Positions 1 through 9,990 of a stretch of DNA of 64,000 nucleotides are shown here, in pieces; within the stretch, counting starts at the first letter, position 1, and each line of letters opens with the position of its first letter. The stretch comes from Gaeumannomyces sp. JS-464 (lineage: Eukaryota > Ascomycota > Sordariomycetes > Magnaporthales > Magnaporthaceae), in the NCBI GenBank assembly GCA_002197995.1, contig NGZR01000004.1, forward strand, positions 2,356,001-2,420,000, read 5' to 3'. A program made the position numbers and the translations under genes. Below the pieces are notes generated by a model. That model was not told where the DNA came from. It made no database searches and saw only the letters and a list, made by a program, of their open reading frames with translations.

Positions 1-129
1 AAGGAGGGTGCGGGGTTAGAAGCCGGAGTGTTGGCTTTTTGCGGGCATTCCAGTCGGCCGGGGCTGGCCGGACGCGTGCCCCTCCTTGGAAAGTGCAAGA
101 ACTGCCAACACAACCACACGGCGAGATCT

Positions 130-545
130 CTGGCCATAGCGGCCTAGGGAATATTGCAGAACGCAGGCCGTCGTCGGCGGTCGTAGCCGCCCATGTCGCC
201 GAGCCGCCGTAGCCGACGCCCAGCAATTGCCCGCGGGCGTGAGCAGGCCCTCGGCGGCCAGGCCGCATCAGAATCTCGGTGGTGATGCCGCCGCCGATCG
301 TGGCCGTCTTGCGGTCAGGCGCGATGCGGGCCGGGTTGGGCTCGGGCAGGTCCAGCACGAAGGGCGAAGTTGTGCCCCAAGGGAGTCGGCGCCGGAGCGG
401 AAGGCGAGCTTGATCGGCGGCGTGGCCGCGTCGGCCCAGAAGATGATGGACGAGACCTCATCGGCGGTCTTGAGGCCAGGACGCCCGGCGGCGTGACTTC
501 GTTTTGGTGTCGCCTCGTCGCCCTCAGAGCGGTCGGAGACAACGT
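130..545 (-). pseudogene. Relic of an FAD-linked oxidoreductase (PCMH/FAD_binding_4 type)
   Basis: Reading the minus strand, pieces in different frames line up in the order of an FAD_binding_4 domain: a TADEVSSII segment, then LAFRSGADSLGA (compare the RSGGHS flavin-binding loop), then FVLDLPEPNPARIAPDRKT followed by ATIGGGITTE (compare the DPERRTATVGGG strand), then GLLTPAGNCW and a GYGGSATWGGY-like glycine stretch. Each transition needs a frame change, and nothing recognisable follows toward base 1, so only part of one domain survives. The family normally oxidises alcohols or amines with covalently bound flavin and is often secreted or part of secondary metabolism. No start codon, signal peptide or substrate domain is visible. 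The assignment rests on motif order recognised by eye; some breaks may be sequence errors, but the missing C-terminal half is not. Confidence 0.5.
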
Positions 546-2330
546 GTTGTTACAACAGCGACGCGACGTACCCTCCCTGAGTTCGTCCTCTGTACGAGGA
601 GGTTGGCGTGAAGTGCAGCTGCCATAGAAGCAAACATCAGGTACGGTTTAGAATCTTTGCCACTGCTGCTGCTAACTTTGAGTCGCTCGCCAGACGCGTT
701 TGCGATCTCCGCCCGTCGCTTGACGCCGAGAGCCAGACCTGCACCGACTGGCCGATGCCTACGCAACCGGAAACGGATGCCGACAATGAGGCCAACGACG
801 TAATCGCCATGCAAGAGGTGGAGAGGTACCAAGGCCGGAAACGAAGCTGCAATGCCAGGGAGCCGCTCGACGGGCGCATTACGAGGCGGGGGCGCTCTCC
901 AAACCCTCAACTTGACCTCGCGAGGCTAGCCGATACATGAGTCTCGAAAGTTTTCAGTCGTCTCCGTCTTGTCTCGGTCCTCTAGCCCTCTTTGGCACGA
1001 ACGGCTATCCCCTTCGTCCTCCTTCGACGCCGACAGATCGCGCGCCGGAGTGGAGGGTCTACGCGCTAAAGAGCAAGCGCGGACGGAAAGACGGCACGTT
1101 CGAAGAGAAGGTCGCGCAAGGCAGCCTCGATATCTCCGACACCTCGCTTCATACCATCGAGACGGCAGCCGCCTTCTTTAGGGTTTGGGCTGCTTGCGCC
1201 ATACAATGCTAGGAGAAAAGATTCGCCAAATCGTGAAAAGGCGGATCGGTCCAAGAGATGCTCGCCTCGAGTCTTTTCTATTCGCATCAGGTCAACGGCT
1301 AATGACTAGCTTCAAGCACGACAGTGGCCGTTTCCACTCTCACCGAGGCTCCTCCCCTAGCAGTGTCATCGCCATCCTGTGTCCGGGACCTTTCCGTGTC
1401 GTTCGGCCGCCTTCACTCTCGGGATCAAGTTCTGGCAGGATAGTTGCGCCTCTGCACTGGGGTCCGAAGGCGCTGTTTGCTCCAAAGATGACGATAATAA
1501 CACCAGCGTTGACATCCGGCAGGATAAGGACCGCCTTGAAACGACTACGTGTCCCTCTCCCCGACGGCTGCGCTTCCTGTGGTAGTCGCAGTAGCCGCCA
1601 GCTCCGGCGAGACTTGCCATTACACGGTCGGGTCGGTCGTCGGGAGCTCACTGGCGCATCGCCTGGCTGGGAGAGCCGCCGCCGGGACGCTGCCGGAGCG
1701 AGGGAAGGGTGTGGTGCCGAACGGCAGCCCAGAGCAGTCGTTCCCTTCTCTTCGGTCTCGGCAGGAGCGCTCGGGAGGCGGGTTGGAACCACGGTTTCCT
1801 TGCTCCCACTTCTCGGCCGTGTTCCCACTTCTCGGTCATGTTCCCACCTCTCGGTCTCTGATTCTCGGCCACGCCCAGAGTCTCAGTCGCCTTGCCTGGA
1901 GGAACCCGTTCCGTAAGGTTCTTCTTCCGAGACTTTCCTCCCCCTACACAAAGCACTGTCCACTTTCTTCTTTCGTCGGCCTTCCACGGTATCGTTACCC
2001 TGCTTTCACGGCGTTGCCCCCGTCTGTCCCATACGGCCTGCTTGTCGGAAGCCTTTATGCGTCGCAGGAAGCTGGTCGCGCTGCCCAAGTGGCTTCACAG
2101 CGACCACTGAGGCGCTCACCGCCCCGAGTATCCGTCGTCAAGCCGACAGGGTTGCTTCTGTCCAGGGCCATATGCAGGGTAAGGCAAGCAGCGAGGAATT
2201 CTTAAAACATGTCGAAACCTCGCGCGTTTGAACATCGTCTGGAGAGTCAACACTGTGGCCAGAGAGCCGAAGCCAGAGAGCCAAAGTCGGTAAGGCGAGG
2301 GCGATTCAAGTCGGAGCCCGCGATGCATCC
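546..2330. other. No recognisable gene
   Basis: Open frames of 60-240 codons exist on both strands but overlap one another, have no family motifs and no convincing splice structure. The stretch at 608-1212 (+) has two consecutive frames with mixed, protein-like composition but no identifiable domain. One three-copy 19-bp tandem repeat lies at 1804-1860. Confidence 0.5.
1804..1860. repeat. 19-bp tandem repeat, three copies
   Basis: Three head-to-tail copies of a pyrimidine-rich 19-mer beginning TCCCACTTCTCGG; copies begin at 1804, 1823 and 1842, and the third is the most diverged. It has no coding context. Confidence 0.75.
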
Positions 2331-2655
2331 TCACCCCGACTGTCGGGAGCTGCTGGGGGCTCGGGTTCCAGGCTTTCTTTGACTGCCCATAACGAGCTCG
2401 TTGCTATGATTCCGGCCTTCCCATCTCTGAATCCTCGGAATCGTCCCAGAGCGACGCGTCGACGTGTCGTCTTCATCCGCGACTTCGCCTGGTGCATCGG
2501 CTTCTGTCATGGCATCCCACTCCTGAAACCAGCTCTCGTGCCTGTGGTCTCGCTCAAAGCTCCGCCTCGTTTCGTCTCCTAGCATTTTCAGTCCAAGGAT
2601 CGCTGCCCTCATTTCCTCATCTACCACGTCCTTGGGCTCGATAGAGTCACCTCTT
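2331..2655 (-). pseudogene. Possible C-terminal tail of the ankyrin gene
   Basis: Immediately downstream (minus strand) of the ankyrin fragment is an open frame containing DSIEPKDVVDEEMRAAILGL and then an acidic, Ser/Thr/Arg-rich tail. Its composition is protein-like and it follows the last ankyrin repeat after a stop codon and a frame change, so it may be the natural C-terminus of that gene or part of an unrelated gene. I do not recognise a domain. Confidence 0.25.
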
Positions 2656-2664
2656 GCTGGTTTT

Positions 2665-3704
2665 CTACACGTCCAGATGTCCGTTGTGAGGTGCCAGGTT
2701 TAGCGATGTCGCTCCGTTTTTATTCGCGACCGTCACGTCTGCGCCTTTGTCGAGAAGTAGATTGATTGACCACATCGAGATGTCCGGTGCCAGATGCCGA
2801 GTGCAGCGGCGTCCATCCACCCTTATCCGCATCCGCCACATCATTGTCAAGAAGCAGATTGACGACGGCTTCTTGCCCATTCGAGGCGGCTAACAACAGC
2901 AGCGTCCAGCCGCATTTATCTTTCACGTTGACGTCAGCCGTCTCCATCACCAGCAGCAGCTTGACGACAGCCTCGAGCCTCCCAGTGCGGCCCACAATAG
3001 CGGCGTCCGGCCGTACTCGCTGTCTTTCGACTCGATGTTGACCTTCCGTGTCGCTAGTATCAGCTTGGCGACAGCCTCATGCCCGTTCTCGGTGGCCAGC
3101 AACAACGGTGTCCGACCGGAGTTGTCTTTCAAGTCGACCTCGACCTTCCCTGGCGCCAGGAGCCGCCTAACAACAGCCTCATGTCCATTTTCGGCGGCCC
3201 ACGACCGCGGTGTTCGGCCGTCCTCATTTTCCGCGTTGACTTCTGCCTTCCCTGTTGCCAGCAGCAGCTGGACGACGATCTCGTGCCCTCTCGCGGCGGA
3301 CCATGACAGCGGCGTCCGCTCATAGCTATCGCTCGGTCCTGCATTCTGCCAATGTCGAATAAGGCTGCATACAGCTTCATAAACTCCAAAATATGCAGCC
3401 AGATAAAGTCCCGTCATTTGTTTCTGAGCATCTTGACTATACTGCGGCCTCCATAAGCTCTCAACAACACTTAGTGCTTGACCTGCCGCTTCCGTCTTCG
3501 TTAGAGTTAAAAAATCGATAATAACTTGGTCGCATCCTGGTATTTGGCGACAATAAACACCCCAGTTGTGCGCAGCCTAGTCGTATAGCAGGTTCGACCG
3601 CAGCCGTTCCTCAAACTCGATGTTTGTTTGACAGAAGCCACTCGAGAACACGTTAAATGAGAGGTATGTAACGCAAGTCGCCGCGATAACCCATTCCGCT
3701 TCAT
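2665..3704 (-). pseudogene. 5'-truncated NACHT/ankyrin (NLR-like) fragment
   Basis: The fragment opens in mid-protein with WVIAATCVTYLSFNVF, then GFCQTNIEFEERLRSN and a CRQIPGCDQ segment. This is the linker that in fungal NACHT-ankyrin proteins joins the NTPase to the repeats. About six ankyrin repeats follow, with RTPL-W-A--GHE-VV-LLL units between about 3417 and 2680. There is no HET, HeLo or NACHT domain upstream. A TAG at about 3580 replaces the aromatic residue expected in the LYD-(Y)-AAHNW motif, and the frame breaks near 2985 and 2775, with a final stop at the end of the last repeat. Intact relatives are cytoplasmic STAND sensors linked to heterokaryon incompatibility and defence. The nonsense codon and missing 5' half make it a real pseudogene even if the frameshifts are sequence errors. 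Its 5' edge coincides with the stop codon of the DUF7580 gene. Confidence 0.75.
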
Positions 3705-5508
3705 AAGAAAAGCTCTTGCAGCGGCTTAATAATGTTCTCGCAGTATAGTCGCTGAAAATAATCGTCCCACAAAAGCTTACTTCGAGCGCACAGCGCCAGA
3801 CACTCCTCCACCGCCTTGACGTGCGACGGCAGCAGCACGCTCGTGCTCAGCTCCAGCCAGCGCGTGGCCGCGCCCATACGCTCCTGGTACGTCCTGGGGT
3901 CGCCCTCGTCGTATCTGGCCGCCCACGCCGTAATGGGCTTATGGTGCAGAATCTCTAGCAGCAGGATGGCGAGCTCTAGCATGGTCGTCTTGGCCGCTTC
4001 GGTCGTCAGGTCTGGGGAGGCGCCTTCCTGCGTCCCCAGCATGGTGGGATCGATAGCTTGCCCGACGTACGGCGTGCAGAGGGCAGCTCTCGCGCCGTCG
4101 GCCGCCTGCACCGGGAACTTAATGGTCGTGCTGTTCCACGGCACGCTGCACCACATGGTCGGCCGCAACTGCAGCACCGACGAGACGGCATTAAGGGCCC
4201 AAAGCGCCTGCTCGATCGGGTTCATGCGCGCGCCAGCATCCGCTGCTGCGTCTTTCAAATAATCGGCCAGCGAGATCGACTTGTCGTACGATTGCGGCGA
4301 TTTGTCGTCCTTCTCTGCTGCCTCGAGGGTGGCGCCGGAAGTGAGCTCTAACGAGAGCACACGCTGTCTCTCTTGCGCCTTCCGTGCATCTTCGCAAACG
4401 CTCTCGATGCGAACCCGAGCAGCCGTGGGGTAGGGAACGTTCGGTATATCCGTCACCGTGATCGAAGGGACCTTAAGACCGCCGTCGACCGCCACGGACG
4501 AAATACTGCTTCGGGTTAGCTATTTCGGTCGGGCACCCAACGTAGACCAGGTGGAGACTTACTTGTGCTGAAACCTCACGACCGTCTTTGTGGTCGACAA
4601 GTCGCTATATCGCGCAGCAACCTCGATTCTTTGCAGCACCGCCTCTTCGATCGGGAAGAGGAGCCGGAAGGCGACGGCCGAAGAGCTCGCTGCCTGATCC
4701 TCTCTCCCAGGGATCCGGTGCTCCAACCGAATCGTGAGCGTGTGCAGCCGGTGCCGGTCGCAGGCCCAGCACTTGCAGGCGGCCCGGTACAGCGAGGAGG
4801 CGCTCTCCCGGACGCGGGAAAAGGCCAGAGTCAGCGTCTTGGAACTGTTCGTGGGCTCGCTAGCCTCCCATTCCCGCTTCGTCTTGACCCGCCGCACGAG
4901 CCGCCCGAGCGAGTACCTCTCGGCCCCCAGGTCCTTGACGAGTGCGTCGAGGCTCTGTCCATGGAAAACTTTAGTTTCCCCTTGAAGATTAGCGAGGCGT
5001 CGGGAGACCTGCTAGCTCGGATCACGGCGGCGAGGTCGCCCTTGGCAGCCTGAACGGGCGTGTCAGCAACGGGTACGCATGGCAGTAAACGGCAGCCTGG
5101 GCTGGCTTGCATTTCGCGGCCGAGAAATATGGCTTAGCTTGGACGTAATCTGTTCGAGATACGTCTCGTAAAAGCGGAGCATCTCGAGAAAGTTGCTGAA
5201 AAGTTGCGGACCGAGGTACCGCTCGACTTCGTCGCCCGTCTTAACGACTTGCAAGATCTCGACGCACTTTTCCAGAGTTGGGCCAACTTCCGCGAGGATC
5301 TCGGGTACTCTTGCCTCGCGCAGAAGCTCGAGCATGTCGAAATAGAAGTCCCCCTGCTGGATTGTGAGTCTGTGGATCAGCACGTCCAGCAAGCCTCGCG
5401 ATTTGCGCAGGGTTGCAAGCGGACCCTTCCCGCCTGGTACGCCGATAGTGCGTTAATAACGATGGGCAGAACCCCCAGAACGATGCCTGCGATCTCGAAA
5501 GCCGACAT
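3701..5508 (-). CDS. DUF7580-family protein, frame broken twice
   Basis: The start MSAFEIAGIVLGVLPIV at 5508 and the order of segments match fungal DUF7580 proteins: a hydrophobic N-terminal helix, a helical region (LLDVLIHRLTIQQGDFYFDM), the GKLKF segment, a Cys-containing stretch ending in LEHRIPG, and a C-terminal part with LELAILLLEILHHKPITAW that resembles the C-lobe of a degenerate protein kinase. Likely introns are about 41 nt near 5050-5090 (GTTTAC...TTCAG, weak) and one from about 4562 (GTAAGT...GCTAAC...GCAG), whose phase fits exactly. Frame breaks occur at the GGG run (plus strand 5429-5431) and the A4 run at 4965-4968; adding one base at each restores the expected protein, so the gene may be intact in the organism. 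The family is common beside incompatibility-type genes; biochemical function is unknown. The stop codon abuts the NACHT/ankyrin fragment. Confidence 0.7.
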
Positions 5509-6885
5509 TTCGAGCAGCCAAGTCGGCCAAGGCTGGAATTCGACGGTCCGGAGACGGCGGGAAGTTTGGCAGCGAGAGTAGGATTTTCAACCGCATCTCC
5601 GGACGCCCGACGAGAGGACGTTGCTGCCCAATCTCGTCGGCGCTTCCCTCGTCTCCTTCGAGCGGGGTGATCCATGCAGCCTCTCGTGCTGCCTGCACCG
5701 TCCCCCTCGTCGACGCCATGGCCGAACGACCATCGAGCCGCACCGCCGCTGCCCCGAGCGGCGATGCGAGCGATCCGGGTTTAACGAGCCGGCCGAGCTT
5801 TATAGCCCGTTAACGTTTTCACCAGCGGGATTATATCGTCACCCATTTAAGCTTATCTTTTCAATATAAAAGCAGTTAGCGTATTAAGCTAGCCGTAGGA
5901 GCGAATAATAATGCCGATATATATATTTGGAGCAGAGCGTTTTTAACGATGGATCCGTTGTAGAGAAGGAATCGGTATGCGTTTTGCGTCAGCGAATTGT
6001 CCTAACACATGCGCAGGTGCAGGTCACTGCTGGGTTCGTCTGGCCAGAACTACAAACCCTCTGTCCGGTCGTCCCGTTTTTGCCAGGGCGCAAACTCCAA
6101 GAGGCGACTCCTCTTGCATGATGATTTTCCTATCTGGTGTACATATCGATGTCAGCGCAGGGAGAGTGCTATTTTCTACAGCCAAATCACAGCCAAATCG
6201 CTTATGCCGCGAACGTGGATATGTCGTGTTCGTGCAGCATTCTTGAACCGACCTCACGCATGAGGTGTTCGTGGGATCCTTCGGATAGCACCTTTGAAAC
6301 GGTCTTAGTGGTGTCCCCGGCAACGATCGAGGACAAGGCAGGCCCAACCATCGCATGGGCTGGTGGCCAGGGTAAAAGATAGCTTTGGGATGCGGATGGG
6401 AGGCTTCATGTAATTTGATTAGGAGCAAAAATAAGGAGCCGCCCTCCTGTTTTTAGAGACGCCGTTTAAGGACAGAGTTTTTGCTTCACCAACCACCTGT
6501 GAGGCTGCCGCCAAGCAGAGGGCCGGACCTAAAGGCAGTCTCGTCATATCACCTTCCCGGGATGCCCGAGAGCCTACATTTTACCAGATGCAGTCAAGTG
6601 TCTACGTATTACTGGAGCCTGTTAGATGCCTGGCAACTCATAGGTAGAGAGACAGCCCTGAGCCTCGAGATTCATTCTCGCCTGGGGCTGCGAGGCGACC
6701 ACTTCTCTTGTAGCCCTCGCTAGGTACCTATGTAGGTAGCAAACCCAAGCGACACGGACTGTTTGTCCTCTTAGGACAGCTGCCAGTGAAAGTAGGAAGT
6801 CGTTATTCCGAAACATTGCCGGGTGGCCCATCGTTACTCCCATCGATGTATTCCGGTTCGCCGCCTGCGCCCAACTTTTGATGTA
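5509..6885. other. Intergenic, no gene recognised
   Basis: A moderately AT-richer segment around 5800-6000 may be the promoter side of the DUF7580 gene. Short frames on both strands carry no motifs. A TAGGTACCTA palindrome lies at about 6721-6730. Confidence 0.5.
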
Positions 6886-8937
6886 TTACCGAAACCCAGT
6901 CATCTTGGGCCGAGGCCGAGGCGCATATGCACACAATAAACTGGACACGAACCAACGGGCCGTCGAGTTTTCCGTGTTTTCCGTTCTCGCGGTGGAAGAT
7001 CTTGGTATACTAGATGAGGATGCAGGATTAGGTTGCTCAGCCGTGACGCGAAGGTTCCGCGCCGGTACGGGACTGGGGGGGGGGGGGGGGGGGGGGGGGC
7101 CTACCTCGTGAAGCCGCGCCTGAACGGGTGGCATAGACCCTCCGGCGCCAGGCCAGATTTGCCGAGGGTTCCAATCAAGCATCCCCTTCGCGCCATCTTC
7201 GGACGTGACCCAAGCGGGGATTCCCCTGACGATCCCATAGTTCCTTAGGGGGTTGTTCATTTCCATCGACCCCCACGTCTTACAATCGAGGGTGATGCAT
7301 GCCACCACGCGTTTCCACGGCTCGCCTCCTCGTCCTGGTGCTATCTCTCTCTGCGCCTGGAGGGCACGTTGTCGCATGTTTTTAAGCGCGCCGCGAATCT
7401 CCTCCGGTTTCATACCCGGGAGAACACGTCCGACAAGCATCCTGTCCGTCTGCCTCGGCGGCTGAAGAGATTCTGCCGCAAGCGGTAGTTCTGGTCGCCG
7501 CGAAACATCTCTGCGTTGTCCATGGCAAACGTCAGGCGGAGGTACCGCGACTCCTCGTCCCTGGCCAGGTGAGGGTCAATCCGCCGTGGGCGCTCTTTGG
7601 CCGGCACTAGCGGGATCTCGATGTCGAGCACGACCTTGCCGTTGAACCGTGGAAGCCGGATGAACAGCTCGTTGGCAAAAGCCGTGGCTTCCATTGGCAG
7701 CGCAAAGCACCCAGACAAACAAATGCCGGAATACGTATGTGCTGCCTGGGTGTTTGTCCGCTTGGGAACCAATATGGAGTCCTTGAGCATGCCCAACTGG
7801 CAGTCAGAACAAGGCTCAGCTGGCGGTGGCTGATGGATCGTTGGTGGTGCTGAGTGATACACAGAGCGGTCAGCCGAATGAGGGGGCTCGCCAATCCGAC
7901 CAAGCAGTCCGTTATTCTCACCTTCGGGCTCGCCGCCACTACTACTCCCTGCCTGCTCTCGTCCCGTTGCGTCACTGTCCTCGCCTGTCGTCGTGCCCCT
8001 AGGCTCGTCGGGCGTTTCGGGACTTGGACCTGCAGGTTCCATCCACGGCTCGGTCATCGTGCCCCTAGACGCTACTCCCGCCTCGGGTTTGGCGCCCCCG
8101 ATCCACCCCGAGGCATCGACGACCGAAGGCCCAGGCTCGCCCAGAGAGTCCCCCGCAGTTTCGACGCCTTGGCCCCCGTTTCCAGATTCTCAAGCGACTT
8201 GAGAAGGTCCGTGACAGACTGAGAGGCCAGGTCCCGCAGGGCGCCCAGGTTTGAAGGCCGACAGACCATTTGCTCAGTCCGATTTGCTGTCGCTGTGCGG
8301 CTGTCGAATCCTCCGCCAGTTCCTATTGCCTCAAGTTTTTGGGATATTTGTCCAATCTCTCGTCTCAGTTCTTTGACCTCACGGTTCGTCTCAGCGGTCT
8401 GGGCCTCTTGTTTGCAGGATCTAGAGACAAGTGATTTGCCAATCTCCCTACACATAAGCCTAGGTTAGCGTGACCAGATGGCGAAATATTTGTGCCTTGG
8501 GTTGGGAAAGCATCATAGTGATGCCTTACATTTGAGCCACCTGTAGCGTCATGGCCAGGCTGCTCTTCTGGACGTCCAGCAGCTCGATCCACCTGATCGC
8601 GTCTTCTCTCATCGCCTCGAGCACGACCTGGATCTCCGGCTCTTCCCCCAAGTATCTCGAGACGTATATATCGAGCGCTACAAATGGCTGCTCGAAAGTC
8701 TCCAGCTGGCGCAGGATCCGTCGGCACGTTCCCCTGGAGACTCCCGTATTTGAGCCCGCTTAGGGCACTTCGCCAGGACCGTATCTCGCGTTTGTAGCTG
8801 GAGAGTTTATTGGCGAGACCTTCGAGGATCTGCCTCGTCTCAGAATAATCTTCGAATTACATCTCGGACCTTGCCGTGTAATTTGCCACGACCTCTAGGA
8901 TTCCCATCACGGCAACCGCGATGCTGAAGGGATCCAT
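6886..8937 (-). pseudogene. Broken gene with a fungal NLR/STAND-type N-terminal domain
   Basis: The start at 8937 reads MDPFSIAVAVMGILEVVAN, typical of the helical N-terminal domain (PF17111-like) that precedes many fungal NLR/STAND proteins. Downstream segments fit this: YSETRQILEGLANKL, CRRILRQLETFEQPFVALD and WIELLDVQKSSLAMTLQ, then a good intron at 8448-8529 (GTAAGG, GCTAAC, GTGTAG) and a heptad-like coiled-coil stretch. The C-terminal part (LRLTFAMDNAEMFRGDQN, then GALKNMRQRALQAQREI and VACITLDCKTWGSMEMNN) is unfamiliar. A TAA interrupts the frame at 8857-8859, and the frame changes near 8700, 8175 and 7450. A 25-G tract at 7075-7099 would encode polyproline near the end. I infer a decayed NLR-associated gene; the exact 3' end is uncertain. 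Confidence 0.5.
7075..7099. repeat. Homopolymer G tract (25 G)
   Basis: Twenty-five consecutive G on the plus strand. It lies in the 3' part of the NLR-like relic, where the minus strand would read polyproline. Confidence 0.95.
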
Positions 8938-9035
8938 TTTTCCCCTCTACAGGTTTGTTGTAGCGAAAGAGCGTGAAGGGATTGACTGAGCAGATGAATG
9001 AGAGCAGGCGGCCCAGCAAGATGGCAGACCAGCAG

Positions 9036-9060
9036 ACTACCTACCTACCTAGGTAGGTAT
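9036..9060. repeat. TACC/GGTA tetranucleotide palindrome
   Basis: Tandem CTAC units run into CTAGGTAG units, giving an inverted repeat centred on CCTAGG. The same motif recurs at 6721, 18493, 34924, 36873 and 57299. Confidence 0.8.
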
Positions 9061-9750
9061 ATACATTAATCCACAGACCCCCGCTGCAGCGAAGGCAGGC
9101 TCTCGCGCATTCGCACTGCACAAGTCGGGCTATGCCCGTCGGAAGAACGCCTTATGGTGCGCCGCCTGGTATGCCTTCGGGCGAGGGCTTTTGCATGGCG
9201 CATGCGTTGTGGCAGCCTGCATGTAGTGTCTACGGTCCATACCGCGTTTTAGCGCGCCATTGATTGCTCGCCTCACGTCGACCTTTTCTGCGTGTTGGGT
9301 TACAGCGTCGGTCTCTGTTGGCTCGGGAGAACATAGGGTGGCATGACCTGCCGCATATTGAGCACGGGCCGAGGCCATTTCTTGAAATCCAGAATTGCCT
9401 AATTCGGGCACTAACTCATTTCAGCCGCTGCGCCGGATCTCGGTCCCACGAGCTTACAGGGGGTGGCACCCGACACTTTGCGCTGCCGTAATAAGCCTAA
9501 CAAATCGTACCAAATGACCCCAGCCTTTCCCTGCACTCCCGAAAAGGCTTCCATCCCCGAGCTCTGCCCCAACCCTTCATCATCTGTCCCAGCCTTCCCG
9601 CGACAAACAATGCCACCCTACGATCGATGAAGGGAGACATTGGGACGACCTGCTCCGACACTGCTCAACCATGCTGCCATTAATTACGATCTTATTGCGC
9701 TTTTTCAAGACGGTGTCGGATTCGCCTGCAGCAAGCTGAGCAAGCAACAA

Positions 9751-9776
9751 CCCCCCCCCCCCCCCCCCCCCCCCCC
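9751..9776. repeat. Homopolymer C tract (26 C)
   Basis: Twenty-six consecutive C on the plus strand, followed by GACGACGACAACAGG. Confidence 0.95.
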
Positions 9777-9990
9777 GACGACGACAACAGGAGCGCGCCC
9801 GCCGGCCACCATCCCGCGCAGCTTACCCCGAGGTAGCCGGCGGGAGCGAGGGTGAGGGGACAGAGGGGACAGCCTTGCAAGGACACCAAGTGCTGAGTGA
9901 GTCAGTGAGTCTATTTAACGTCGGTAAATCGGGATCTACCAGTCCCTGCCTCCCAGGGGGCATACGACGTGCTAGCGCTACCTAAGCTTG

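Larger units (their letters stand above)
8938..9990. other. Intergenic with low-complexity tracts
   Basis: Nothing gene-like was recognised. It contains the CTACCTACCTACCTAGGTAG palindromic cluster at 9036-9060 and a 26-C homopolymer at 9751-9776. Confidence 0.5.

Noticed and set aside
2665..8937. RIP (repeat-induced point mutation) as the cause of decay in the left arm
   Set aside because: The broken genes remain GC-rich with many CpA sites, and most breaks are small indels rather than C-to-T changes, so RIP is not supported by eye; a RIP-index calculation would settle it.
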